A stretch of 64,000 nucleotides of DNA from G963668435 sp963668435. Lineage in GTDB: Bacteria > Latescibacterota > Latescibacteria > Latescibacterales > Latescibacteraceae. The stretch spans positions 1,611,482-1,675,481 of the forward strand of contig CAXXSC010000008.1 in the NCBI GenBank assembly GCA_963668435.2. Direction: 5' to 3'. The position numbers were made by a program, and so were the translations under genes. The notes beneath the pieces were generated by a model. The model had not been told where the DNA came from. It saw nothing but the letters and a program-made list of their open reading frames with translations, and made no database searches. Shown piece after piece: positions 29,727 through 38,387 of the stretch (within the stretch, counting starts at the first letter, position 1; every line of letters starts with the position of its first letter).

Positions 29727-29834
29727 TTTGCCTCCTTTGAGATAACACGTTTCTAACATACTTATTTCCGCATTATTGTTTTTCCTTAAAGAGATGGCAT
29801 GACGCAAGACATCCCTCATCCACACACATTTCTC

Positions 29835-30767
29835 TTAAATCGAATTAACCCGGCTCAATCCTTTGATATCCCGCGACGGCGGCGCCCCAAACATTCGGCT
29901 GTACTCACGGCTGAACTGCGAAGGGCTCTCGTAACCCACCTGGAACGACGCGGTTGCAGCATCCAGATGATCGATCAGCATTAATGTCCTCGCCTCATTA
30001 AGCCGGAGCCTTTTCTGATACTGCAGCGGGCTCATGGCTGTCAAAGAGCGGAAATGATTATGGAAAGTCGAGGCGCTCATACCGATATCAGCCGCAAGAT
30101 CATCGATATGAAACCGCTGTTTGTAGTTTTCTTTCAACCATGTTATCGCTTTCGCGATCTGCTGGCTTTGGCTCCCCATTGCCCCGATCTGCCTCAGACG
30201 CGGCCCCTGCTCCCCTATCAGCAAACGATACAGTATCTCACGTTTGATCAACGGAGCCAGGATCGGTATATCCTCCGGCTGCGCAAGCAGGTCGGTCAGG
30301 CGCCGGAAAGCATCCAGAAGCGGCAGGTTCAACTCGCTTACCGCTATACCCCTGCTCGCTTTCTGTGAACGAGGTGACGGCAGGTTGTTGTCCACCATCA
30401 ACTGCGCGATCTCACGCTGATCAAGCTCCAAACGTAATCCCAGATAGGGTTTTTCGCTGCTCGCTTCGATTATATGCGCCACTACCGGCAGATCCACAGA
30501 CGTAATAAGATAATTGTTGGCGTCATATACATAGACTTCTTCTCCGAGCATAACCCGCTTGACCCCTTGGGCTATCAGGCAAATACTCGATTCGAGAGTA
30601 TAGCTTACGGGATCAGTAAATGACTCAATCCGGTACAGCTCAAACCCGGGAATCTTACTAACACCACCCTCGTCACTGGCATACTGGCTAATCCTTTGCG
30701 CAAGCATGGTTTGTGAAAGCTCTATGTTATCGTTATTCTGTGTTGTCACTGTTTCTTTTTTCTGCAT
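29835..30767 (-). CDS. AraC-family regulator with AraC_N cupin domain
   Basis: 310 residues with a strong ribosome site (AGGAGG). An N-terminal AraC_N-type domain (SSICLIAQGVKRVMLGEEVY, YLITSVDLPVVAHI) is followed by two helix-turn-helix units (HIDDLAADIGMSASTFHNHF, ASFQVGYESPSQFSREYSRM). This subgroup often controls nearby oxidoreductases. Here it is transcribed away from a truncated DUF362 gene, with about 218 bp between them, and next to the broken fucosidase gene. Confidence 0.9.
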   Translation of the reverse strand: MQKKETVTTQNNDNIELSQTMLAQRISQYASDEGGVSKIPGFELYRIESFTDPVSYTLESSICLIAQGVKRVMLGEEVYVYDANNYLITSVDLPVVAHIIEASSEKPYLGLRLELDQREIAQLMVDNNLPSPRSQKASRGIAVSELNLPLLDAFRRLTDLLAQPEDIPILAPLIKREILYRLLIGEQGPRLRQIGAMGSQSQQIAKAITWLKENYKQRFHIDDLAADIGMSASTFHNHFRSLTAMSPLQYQKRLRLNEARTLMLIDHLDAATASFQVGYESPSQFSREYSRMFGAPPSRDIKGLSRVNSI

Positions 30768-30985
30768 TTCGTACCTCCTGAATCTTGTTTGTGACTGCGC
30801 TGAATATAACAGAAAGGCACATAACCGCGCAACACATTACTTGCACCACCAACAGGATTGTGCAAGATTATGCCAGAATCAGCCTACCACATTCCAAAAT
30901 AATGATATTATATTAAATTCCAAATGCAAGAAACCCGGCCGGAAATGGCATTGAGGACATGCATAACAGATAAAGGAAACTCAAA

Positions 30986-31462
30986 ATGAAAACATCAATA
31001 ACACGTCGAAATTTCTTAAAGAACAGCACTGCGGGACTTGCTGTCGCTTCCACGATCAAGTCCTCGCTTTTCAGCAGCGGCAGCGCCGAGGCCCAGTCAA
31101 CACCTCAGGTCTTTTTCACAAAAGACATCAGCACCGAAAGCCTGACGCAAATTTATTCCAAAATCTCCTCGGAACGAACATTATCAGGCAAGGTTGCGGT
31201 CAAACTTCATTCCGGCGAACCGGGCGGACATCATTTCCCCGACCTCGTGCTGATCAAAGACCTTGTCCAGTCGCTCAAGGGTACTATTGTCGAATGCAAA
31301 ACAGCCTATCCCGGCAAACGTTTCGACACGGCATCTCACAAAAAGGCAATGGAAGATCACGGTTTCACCGGTATCGCGCCGGTGGATATCATGGATGAGG
31401 GCGGCTCCGTCAGCCTGCCTTTCGCTAAGGGAAAAAACATCACGGGATACAAGAAAAGATAG
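30986..31462 (+). pseudogene. Truncated DUF362 (Tat-exported Fe-S) protein
   Basis: 158 codons. A Tat signal (TSITRRNFLKNSTAGLAVAS) is followed by the first domain of DUF362 proteins (GKVAVKLHSGEPGGHHFPDL, TIVECKTAYPGKRFDT, ALPVDIMDEG-like end). The family normally continues for 150 or more residues past this point; here the frame stops after NITGYKKR. Directly after the stop the sequence becomes strongly AT-rich. I infer that an insertion carrying the patatin gene cut the gene. Confidence 0.7.
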
Positions 31463-31485
31463 ATATGAATATTGGAATATATGGA

Positions 31486-31514
31486 TTGATTAGTTCTGCA
31501 AAATTCATTATATT
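31486..31514 (+). promoter_or_regulatory. Promoter of the patatin gene
   Basis: TTGATT, a 17-bp spacer and TATATT, about 70 bp before the patatin start codon. Confidence 0.5.
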
Positions 31515-31584
31515 GTATAGTATGGAGAATGTGTGTCAGCATGTTGGGTGTTGAAGTGTAATCAAAATTTATTGAGAGAAGATA

Positions 31585-31983
31585 ATGATGGATGAGAGAT
31601 TTCAGATTCTTACTCTTGATGGTGGGGGTATTAAAGGTATTTTCTCCGCCGCAGTACTTGCTCATTTTGAAGAAGATTTGGGCATAAATATTGTAGATCA
31701 TTTTGACCTTATTGTTGGAACGTCAACCGGTGGTATTATTGCACTTGGTTTAGCTATTGGAATGAAACCATTAGATATTGTGGAATTTTATATTAATAAT
31801 GGAAAACGAATATTTGGTGAATCATGGCCTATAACGCCAAGAAAAACAATACATAAAATACGTCATTGGTTTCACAGTAAGTATTCAACATTTCATTTAG
31901 AAAAAGCATTAAAAGAATGTTTTGGAAAGAAACGATTGGGCGACAGTAAAAAATGCCTTGTTGTTGTCAGATATGATAAATAA
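31585..31983 (+). pseudogene. Patatin-like phospholipase (CapV-like), interrupted by the prophage
   Basis: 132 codons. The oxyanion motif LDGGGIKGIFSAAVLAHFE and the nucleophile elbow GTSTGG are intact, but the catalytic Asp (DG[GA]) region is missing. The last native residues are LVVVRYD, where homologues continue (VxxYD then a beta strand). The prophage end TGATAAAT starts at about 31974, so the remaining codons are phage sequence. Patatins of this form are effectors in CBASS and similar anti-phage systems. No cyclase gene is visible on this side. The gene is AT-rich relative to the chromosome and was probably acquired horizontally. Confidence 0.8.
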
Positions 31984-32056
31984 TAATGGATGAATGTGAT
32001 AAATGGGAGGAAAAAAGTGGGAATGGGTGGGAAATAACGGGATTAAGTGGGAAAAA
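31974..32056. repeat. Prophage terminal region with phased repeats
   Basis: TGATAAAT occurs at 31974 and again at 31997, 23 bp apart. Four 10-bp units then follow without gaps: GTGGGAATGG, GTGGGAAATA, ACGGGATTAA and GTGGGAAAAA (32017-32056). Transposase recognition sites are expected at this position. Confidence 0.65.
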
Positions 32057-32128
32057 ATGAAAACGATTTTAAATAATCGAAAACCGGACTTAACCAGAAA
32101 ATGCCTTTTTGTTACCATAGCCCATACC

Positions 32129-32425
32129 CTAAAATAACGTAAGCTGCGGCGCTCTTTTTGCGGCAAGAATCTCGCGAATCTGTTTCTCGGACAGATTGTA
32201 TTTTTTGCATAAAACACCGTGGTTGTCCCCGTTGAAATCCTCGCGTATCTGCTCATCCCTGAGAATGCGGATGACGGCATCGAGCTTGTGAATGTAGATG
32301 CTCCGGCCACCGTATTCACGGACAAGTTTCATATAGCTTTCAACGCCGATTATTTCGGCGATCTCCCGCCCCTCCTCGGGCAGCATATCAAGCGTTACAG
32401 CTGACGTATCTATTTTATCCCATCG
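32129..32425 (-). CDS. mor: Mor-family transcription activator
   Basis: 98 residues from the ATG at 32425 (MRWDKIDTSAVTLDMLPEEG), with GGGAG upstream. The Mor/C-type core is GGRSIYIHKLDAVIRILRDE with HTH LCKKYNLSEKQIREILAAK. In Mu, Mor is made at the end of the early transcript and activates the middle promoter. Here too it is the last gene of the leftward early operon, overlapping gp16 by 11 bp. It should activate the late region far to the right. Confidence 0.9.
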   Translation of the reverse strand, partial: RWDKIDTSAVTLDMLPEEGREIAEIIGVESYMKLVREYGGRSIYIHKLDAVIRILRDEQIREDFNGDNHGVLCKKYNLSEKQIREILAAKRAPQLTLF

Positions 32426-32861
32426 CATGAGGACGCTCCCGCTTGCTGATGTTATCACGGCTTGTGCCGGTCATTAACTTCAATTTTTCAATCACCCAGT
32501 TTGCATCACTGGATTCGTTAATCTCGACAGACTTGATGAATCCTTTTTCTTTTTGCGCCTGGAGCCAGAGCATGAAGCCATTGGCAACCCGCCATTGAAA
32601 GCGCTGAGAAAGAACCTCGATGAGACGACGCTGTTTCGGCGAGGCGAGGCGGATAATATTGTCCGGCTTTTTGCTTTTAATGACGAATCCAAAGCTCTTG
32701 AAACGGTCGATCAGGTCCGCGGCCTGACGGTATGACAAAGCCTTTGATGAAGTGGCACCATAGAGGCTTGAAAGCGTCTCCCGATATGTGTCATCATCCA
32801 TATCGAGCTTGTTTTTGGCGATGTGGATAAGCTGTATTTGTTTTTTCGTGATCTTACTCAT
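32415..32861 (-). CDS. Mu gp16-like protein (GemA/DUF1018)
   Basis: 148 residues. SKITKKQIQLIHIAKNKLDM, DDTYRETLSSLYGATSSKAL and ASPKQRRLIEVLSQRFQWR are typical of the gp16/GemA family of transposable phages, which influences host gene expression and gyrase. Its 3' end overlaps mor, so the two are probably translated together. Confidence 0.9.
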   Translation of the reverse strand: MSKITKKQIQLIHIAKNKLDMDDDTYRETLSSLYGATSSKALSYRQAADLIDRFKSFGFVIKSKKPDNIIRLASPKQRRLIEVLSQRFQWRVANGFMLWLQAQKEKGFIKSVEINESSDANWVIEKLKLMTGTSRDNISKRERPHAMG

Positions 32862-32863
32862 TA

Positions 32864-33466
32864 TTATATAACCCCCGCTGGATCATCCGTAACAACTACA
32901 GGAACGCCAAGCACTCTTTCGAGGCGAGGCTGGTAATGTTCCTGAACCCATGACGCGTTTTCATGAAAAACGGTGATAATACCATCGATAAAAGAGACAT
33001 AAAGCAACGGTGCTATATATAAGGAAAAAGATAGTTCCTGTAGCTGATCACGTAACGTCTCTAATTTTCTCTGCATTCTGGCTGTGAGATCGGCGTTATC
33101 ACGTTCCAGCTTCTCACGGATCGAGGAGAGGTGTGTTTCCCGATCCTGCGTTTCACGCTCTTCTTTTCGGGTTTTCTGATCACGTGTTTCCTGCTGTTCC
33201 CGGAGCTTTTCTCCAACGACAAGAAAGCGCTCGAAACTTTTGTCACTGCGGAAAATAACATCCGGCGCGTCCTGGCTTTTATGCTCCATCCACCAGGACT
33301 GTACACGGAAACCATCGATGGCGAGAATACACTTGTCAAAGCCGTATTTTTTCAGGCGGGCCAGGTATTTCTTTTTCCAGGTTGGAAGCCGCCAGTTATG
33401 GCCGATTTCTTTGACAATGTAGTCGTGTATTTCTGTTGCCTGGCTGTCGTAATCGATGGTTGTCAT
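32864..33466 (-). CDS. Conserved early phage protein of unknown function
   Basis: 200 residues. A Trp-rich N-terminal domain (IVKEIGHNWRLPTWKKKYLA) is followed by a charged coiled coil at about 85-145, then a C-terminal segment (IAPLLYVSFIDGIITVFHEN, HYQPRLERVLGVPVVVTD) that resembles the DnaA N-terminal fold. The start codon overlaps the stop of the preceding gene (TAATG). It is perhaps a replication-related helper; this is inference. Confidence 0.6.
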   Translation of the reverse strand: MTTIDYDSQATEIHDYIVKEIGHNWRLPTWKKKYLARLKKYGFDKCILAIDGFRVQSWWMEHKSQDAPDVIFRSDKSFERFLVVGEKLREQQETRDQKTRKEERETQDRETHLSSIREKLERDNADLTARMQRKLETLRDQLQELSFSLYIAPLLYVSFIDGIITVFHENASWVQEHYQPRLERVLGVPVVVTDDPAGVI

Positions 33467-33648
33467 TAGCTGTCCCTGAATGATGATTCCTTGAATGTTT
33501 TTCTTTCCGAATGTTCCTGTTTCTTGCCAATATTGAAGGCCGCGACCGGACGATAATAGCCCATGACACGAGTCCAGATTTCGCAGGGCTGCCGCTCATC
33601 GTCATTGAGTTCGACAATACGGCCATTTATTTCTTTTGATACCGGCAT
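33466..33648 (-). CDS. NrdD-like mini-protein
   Basis: 60 residues with a strong ribosome site (AAAGGAG). CEIWTRVMGYYRPVAAFNI and KKQEHSERKTF resemble the C-terminal stretch of anaerobic ribonucleotide reductase (CxxxSRVxGYxRPVxxWNxGKxxEFxxRKT). No radical-loop Gly region or catalytic barrel is present. Short proteins like this occur in other Mu-type phages. The role is unknown, perhaps a decoy or regulator of the host NrdD. Confidence 0.6.
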   Translation of the reverse strand: MPVSKEINGRIVELNDDERQPCEIWTRVMGYYRPVAAFNIGKKQEHSERKTFKESSFRDS

Positions 33649-33658
33649 TCATACTCCT

Positions 33659-33856
33659 TTAGCGTAAGCTGCCAATTACCCTGCCGTCGATGGTCCTGAC
33701 TGTTGCCGATGCAACAAACGTAATACTACCACAGAGACGAATAGCCTCCTGCCAGCCGTGGCGCAAAACAGATACTTTGTGATTGTCATTGTAGTCGAAT
33801 GTCGCCATGTGCTGGTGGCCGCGCCTGTCCTTGCAGTCTACAACATATCCATCCAT
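33659..33856 (-). CDS. Small early phage protein
   Basis: 65 residues from the ATG at 33856, with GGAG upstream. The sequence (MDGYVVDCKDRRGHQHMATF, VLRHGWQEAIRLCGSITFVA) is a small beta-rich domain that I do not recognise. It lies 2 bp after the Gam-like gene. Confidence 0.5.
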   Translation of the reverse strand: MDGYVVDCKDRRGHQHMATFDYNDNHKVSVLRHGWQEAIRLCGSITFVASATVRTIDGRVIGSLR

Positions 33857-33857
33857 A

Positions 33858-34322
33858 TCATTTCTCCGTGAGTTCGTAAGCGAACGTTTCTTTCGGTTTG
33901 CGATCCGTGTTGATTTCCGCAAGCTGGCTATCGGACCAAGTCTCGATTGTGTCCCAATCGACAAACTCCTCAGTTCTGACAGCATCCGTTTTGCCCATTT
34001 TCTTGAGGAAATCAACCTTGATGTGCTTGGCTTTTCTGACCGCGTTTTTGATCTGCCGGATCAGGATGCCACCGGTCACGGTCACGCGATCAGTCTTGGC
34101 AGGGAAGATGTCGCCCTTGTTCTTTTTCACATGCTTCATGAGCGTTTTCCGGGCTGTGTCGAGGCTTTTGACATCAACAGCGACACTTGCCATGTATTCA
34201 TCTTTTATGACCGCTATGCGCTTATTATAGGCTTTCTCGGCGGTGGTGATGTCCGCTGTCAGGCGTTTGATATCGTCCATGAGTGCGGTTATTGTTTTTG
34301 CGTTTTCGGCGTTCATTATCAC
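33858..34322 (-). CDS. gam: Gam-like DNA end-binding protein
   Basis: 154 residues, or 152 from the second ATG at 34316. An N-terminal coiled coil (ITALMDDIKRLTADITTAEK) precedes a beta part (VTVTGGILIRQIKNAVRKAK) and a C-terminal segment, the layout of Mu Gam, which binds DNA ends and blocks host exonucleases. Position in the early operon agrees with Mu. Similarity by eye is moderate. Confidence 0.65.
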   Translation of the reverse strand: MIMNAENAKTITALMDDIKRLTADITTAEKAYNKRIAVIKDEYMASVAVDVKSLDTARKTLMKHVKKNKGDIFPAKTDRVTVTGGILIRQIKNAVRKAKHIKVDFLKKMGKTDAVRTEEFVDWDTIETWSDSQLAEINTDRKPKETFAYELTEK

Positions 34323-34702
34323 TCCGCTGGTACAAGTTCGTTTTCAAGGCCGAGAGCGATCTGGTTGCACAATTCAAGCGCAGACATCTTTTTGATTCTG
34401 CTGATAATGAGCAATTTTTTAATCGCCTGGTGTTTGAGCGTGGAAAGGTATTCCTCGCGCTCGCTTTCGGTTGCCGCGAAATAATAACCGCCACATGTAA
34501 TTGAACAGATAGGTTCGCCCTCGTTACGGAGCTCGGTTATCAGGGCGCGCAGTTTACGTGTGCCGCTGATATGAGATGTAGGACGCTCGCCAAAGACTTT
34601 TTCATGCAGTCTCGGCATAGAAATAGCATTCTGTTTGCCGATATGCTTATTGAGTATCGACAAGGCTTTGAAACGTTCATGATCATCGAATTTAGATTTC
34701 AT
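34319..34702 (-). CDS. Early phage protein with winged-helix-like region
   Basis: 127 residues from the ATG at 34702, with GGGAGGG upstream. MPRLHEKVFGERPTSHISGT and RKLRALITELRNEGEPICS resemble the winged helix of phage regulatory proteins that choose restart or repressor functions. It lies between the MuB and Gam genes and overlaps Gam by 4 bp. Confidence 0.5.
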   Translation of the reverse strand: MKSKFDDHERFKALSILNKHIGKQNAISMPRLHEKVFGERPTSHISGTRKLRALITELRNEGEPICSITCGGYYFAATESEREEYLSTLKHQAIKKLLIISRIKKMSALELCNQIALGLENELVPAE

Positions 34703-34721
34703 GTTGCCCTCCCTGTTGGAT

Positions 34722-35801
34722 TTACAGGTTGTTAATGATGTCGGCGCTGACATGAGGCATGGCATTGTCAGCGGCCTCGTTGAGTGCCCGGCGAACGGTA
34801 TTATTGATAAGGAGCGGATAGGCGGTGCTGATCAGGCGTCCGCCGATATCGGTGATATGACGGCGCTCGATAGCCTGAAACGCGTCATCGGTAAAGACGG
34901 CTTCCAGAGCTATGTTCAGGCGTTTGAACTTGATGTCCAGGTAAGCGCGAATATCATCGACCTTGAACGGATCGAGCTCAATGGTGGTCGCACGGCGTAT
35001 GAATTCGCGGGCGCTCCAGTTGGCGCTTTCCTTGAGGCGGGATTTAAGTTCCGGCTGGCCGATCAGGATAACACCTATCAGGCGTTTGTAGCCGTATTTC
35101 ATTTCCCAAAAGCGTTTCAGGAATTTGAGCGTCTGCTTGTTGAGATCGTGGGCCTCTTCGATGATGAGGACGTTCGAGTAACCGGCCTCGATCTGTTCAC
35201 GGAGGAGCGTTTCAACCTGACGGGCGCGGGCCTCCATGCCGCGACGCATGTGGCCGTCGCCGAGATCGGTGATGATCGACTGGCAGATGGCCGAGGCGAT
35301 GAGTTTGTCCTTTTCAAAAGACCTGGGGAAAATGACGTTGACACGGTCACGGTCCATGAAATTCTCCATGACAACATCACGGGCGACTGACTTGCCGGAG
35401 CCGGATTCACCGATGATACAGAGGATACCGGCAGATTTCGCGGAAAAGCGCATGGCGTTCTCAATGTCGTAAAACGCCGGTGTTTTGTAGACATCCTCCT
35501 CGTTCGAGATGTCATTAATGAACGGATCGGACATGAGCTTGAAATGTTTCAGCGTGTTAATTGTCAGCATGGGTGTGGGCTCCTCATTGGTTTGGGGTTC
35601 AGGATCGGGATCGTTAGAAAGTGTGTTGAAATCGCAGTCGAAAACATTGCCGAGGCGTTCACGCAGCTCCGGACGCTTGGGGACTCTCCCCTTGTTGATT
35701 AAGAGATTGACCGTTGCCGTCGAGACACCCGCCTCGCGGGCGGCATCTGACTGGTTTAATCCCTTATCAAGCAACACTTGTTTTAGAATAGCTGTTTCCA
35801 T
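34722..35801 (-). CDS. MuB-like AAA+ ATPase, target DNA activator
   Basis: 359 residues from the ATG at 35801 (a GTG lies 9 bp earlier). An N-terminal Cro-type HTH (LNQSDAAREAGVSTATVNLL) precedes an AAA_22 domain with Walker A IIGESGSGKS and Walker B NVLIIEEAHDL. The HTH-AAA order is that of Mu gpB, which captures target DNA and gives target immunity. It overlaps the transposase gene by 35 bp. Confidence 0.93.
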   Translation of the reverse strand: METAILKQVLLDKGLNQSDAAREAGVSTATVNLLINKGRVPKRPELRERLGNVFDCDFNTLSNDPDPEPQTNEEPTPMLTINTLKHFKLMSDPFINDISNEEDVYKTPAFYDIENAMRFSAKSAGILCIIGESGSGKSVARDVVMENFMDRDRVNVIFPRSFEKDKLIASAICQSIITDLGDGHMRRGMEARARQVETLLREQIEAGYSNVLIIEEAHDLNKQTLKFLKRFWEMKYGYKRLIGVILIGQPELKSRLKESANWSAREFIRRATTIELDPFKVDDIRAYLDIKFKRLNIALEAVFTDDAFQAIERRHITDIGGRLISTAYPLLINNTVRRALNEAADNAMPHVSADIINNL

Positions 35802-37467
35802 CGTGCGCACCTTTCAGGTGTGTTTCGATTGATTTGAGTTCTGATTCTTTAGCACCATTGGGATAGTTGTTCTGGATGAAGTTCATGCAGTCAGCAGACC
35901 AGAAACCGAGTGATTTTCTGAGGCGTTGGGCAATCTGAACGGGTGTGAGTTTTGCGTCATAGAGATATCCGCCAGCGACTATTGACTGCTCTCCCTTTCT
36001 TGCGATATACACCTTATCTATGTCAGGATCATCGAGCTGTGAAATGGCGGCAATTTCACCATTGAAAGGCCGTTTCTGATTGCCAACAAGTTCATCGAGT
36101 TTCTCGGCATTTTTCTCCAAAATCGTCTTTTTATGGGCTTTGTATTCCTGACCAAGAACAGGAGCGTCATCAAGGAATCCAGAGTGCTCATCGATGGCAA
36201 CAGGCGCGACCTCAATGGAGACCTCCTCCCGCTGATCATCCATGTAATGAACACGAACCATATCATCATCCCGCATGAGAAGCGGCTGAACAAAAACCTC
36301 CATGCCGACATAAAGGCCAGGAAGACCGGCGAGGGGATAAATACGACCCTCGAACGGGAGCATGAGATCACCCCGGACAACAACACGTTTCGGTTCTCGT
36401 GTCAGGAGTTTGTGGCAAACCTGTTTCGGCGGCAATTCACGGAGTTGTTCAGGTTTTATCGTAAGCCATGATTCGAGGCGTACAATTTCAAAACCGTTCC
36501 TGTTGAGTTTGGCGTTGTAGTTACGAATACAATCCGCGTTATAGTTGGCACACCATTTTTCAGCGGCGGCATTGATTGCCTCGACAGTCATTTGTGGTTG
36601 GAGCCTGAGCCGTGTTTCGAAAGGCTCGGCAACATCATTGTATTTCTCGACCTGCCCCTTAACGCGTGGCTTTTCGACACCATGAGCGATGGTCTTGATA
36701 TCGAGAGCTTTCAATGCGTATGTCATGGCCCGGCTGATGTTGGCAGAACCGGAATCCATGAGCAGAATGTCAGGCATACCGTGGAAATGATAAATGGGAT
36801 TGTTTTTCACACCCCAGGCGTAGAGCAGGAAGTCATAGAGATTTGTCTGATTCTCGCCTGCTGATTCGTAATATTTCATGACCACGGAGCCGGAATAGTG
36901 ATCGGTCAGAACATAGCGCCAGAGCTTGAGTTTCTTGAATCCCTGCACCTTGTTTCGATTGGCTTCCGCATCCCTGATTCTGGAGAGGCCCTGGGGCGAA
37001 TAGTACAGACGGGAAAGTGACGGATCGACAAGATGAACATGGTTCGGGTGCAGGCTTCTCATCTGGACATGCGGTGTCGGGCGCGACAGGGATTTACGGT
37101 CGAGCTGGCGTTCTCTGAGGAGTGCTCTTGCGCGGGCAACCGATACATTAAGATCATAGCCCTCTGTCTTTACAATGCTGTAAGCACCGGTAACATGCAG
37201 GGCATCCTTGCCGTTTTTCGTTGACCCGGACCGCTGAACTGCCGCGAGACGGAGCAGTGTATCTTCCGAAACGGTTGTTTTGCCTTTGTCAGAGCGGACT
37301 TTTCGTTTTGTTTCGTAGCCGACTTCCTTGAGTAAACGAATAGCTTTCTGCCGCGACCAGCCGAAATAGGCGGCACACTCGTTAAAGATTGCCCCTTTCT
37401 GGCCGTGACCGGCATCGTTGAGACGTGCCACAAAGCCTTTCAGTATGTCGCGGCGAAGCTCGGTCAT
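35767..37467 (-). CDS. MuA-like DDE transposase
   Basis: 566 residues. An N-terminal HTH region (CAAYFGWSRQKAIRLLKEVG) is followed by an rve catalytic core with Asp in HLVDPSLSRLYY, Asp in LLMDSGSANIS and Glu in VKGQVEKYN. A C-terminal Mu-transposase barrel (VVRGDLMLPFEGRIYPLAG, MVRVHYMDDQREEVSIEVAP) follows. It catalyses integration and replicative transposition. It is encoded between the DUF3102-like gene and mub. Confidence 0.95.
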   Translation of the reverse strand: MTELRRDILKGFVARLNDAGHGQKGAIFNECAAYFGWSRQKAIRLLKEVGYETKRKVRSDKGKTTVSEDTLLRLAAVQRSGSTKNGKDALHVTGAYSIVKTEGYDLNVSVARARALLRERQLDRKSLSRPTPHVQMRSLHPNHVHLVDPSLSRLYYSPQGLSRIRDAEANRNKVQGFKKLKLWRYVLTDHYSGSVVMKYYESAGENQTNLYDFLLYAWGVKNNPIYHFHGMPDILLMDSGSANISRAMTYALKALDIKTIAHGVEKPRVKGQVEKYNDVAEPFETRLRLQPQMTVEAINAAAEKWCANYNADCIRNYNAKLNRNGFEIVRLESWLTIKPEQLRELPPKQVCHKLLTREPKRVVVRGDLMLPFEGRIYPLAGLPGLYVGMEVFVQPLLMRDDDMVRVHYMDDQREEVSIEVAPVAIDEHSGFLDDAPVLGQEYKAHKKTILEKNAEKLDELVGNQKRPFNGEIAAISQLDDPDIDKVYIARKGEQSIVAGGYLYDAKLTPVQIAQRLRKSLGFWSADCMNFIQNNYPNGAKESELKSIETHLKGAHDGNSYSKTSVA

Positions 37468-38387
37468 TATTCAATTCCCTCCGTGTCCACATCATCAAAA
37501 TCAATATTGTCAGCCTGTGACAATGGATTGCCATAGCTCAGTTTTTCATGGGCTATGAAGTCATCGGAAAAGACATCGCTGCCCTCAAGGCCGGGCTTGT
37601 AGTCGGGATTGATGCTCCTGATTTTGTCCATGAGGTCAACGTTGAAACCGTCGAGCATTTCGCTGAATGACTGGAGGAATTTCATGGCGGCAAACTGGCC
37701 TGTTGAAAACTCGGATTCTTTCAGTTCCTGGACACGGTCGGCAAGATCGAACGCCCGTCCGGTACGCTCAAGGATTTCACCATAGAGGACCTGAATATCG
37801 CTCAATACGTTTTTGGCTTCCTCGCTCCAGCGATGGCGGGGTTTCGCTTTTTTCAGAGCGTCGATTTCATCGAGATATTTCTGTTTTTCTTCCTGCTCTT
37901 TTTTGAGAAGGCGTTCGTAGGATTCTTCTTGTTTGCGAAATGTTTCGTTCGTTTCCTTGATCCTTTTTCGCATTTCACGTATGGGCATTTTCTGATATTC
38001 ACTTAATTCGACATTCAATACTGAGCCAGTCTCTTCAAGCTCTTTTAATGGTTCATTATCGAGATAGGCAAGTTCAAGCAGTCTGCACTTACTGAACTTC
38101 GATAATTTTCCAGCTTTAAACATATGTCCAAGTCTGAGACATGCACGCATTATTTGCTGGGCGTATCGTGCCTCCATCTCAAGTTTTTCGAGTCCATCAA
38201 GCCAGTTACCATGCCCTAAAAATTCTTTGTAATAGATGAGGGCCGCTCCCTGCCTGAATACATGGTAGTTAATCTGCTGATCGCATTCATTTATATACTG
38301 TAATATCCCATTTTCGTCTGTCGGGCCATCATAGCCGAACATGTTTTTTACAGTATTGAGTTTAATGGCGAAAGCTTCTGTAACCAT
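37467..38387 (-). CDS. DUF3102-like early phage protein
   Basis: 306 residues from the ATG at 38387, which overlaps the stop of the wHTH gene as TGATG. FRQGAALIYYKEFLGHGNWL and LEMEARYAQQIMRACLRLGH match DUF3102-type phage proteins, followed by a coiled coil (RKIKET through KQKYLDEIDALKKA). The frame stays open for 118 more codons upstream, but that part is low-complexity Gly/Asn/Ser-rich and antagonistic to the wHTH gene, so I reject it. Function unknown. Confidence 0.65.
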   Translation of the reverse strand: MVTEAFAIKLNTVKNMFGYDGPTDENGILQYINECDQQINYHVFRQGAALIYYKEFLGHGNWLDGLEKLEMEARYAQQIMRACLRLGHMFKAGKLSKFSKCRLLELAYLDNEPLKELEETGSVLNVELSEYQKMPIREMRKRIKETNETFRKQEESYERLLKKEQEEKQKYLDEIDALKKAKPRHRWSEEAKNVLSDIQVLYGEILERTGRAFDLADRVQELKESEFSTGQFAAMKFLQSFSEMLDGFNVDLMDKIRSINPDYKPGLEGSDVFSDDFIAHEKLSYGNPLSQADNIDFDDVDTEGIE

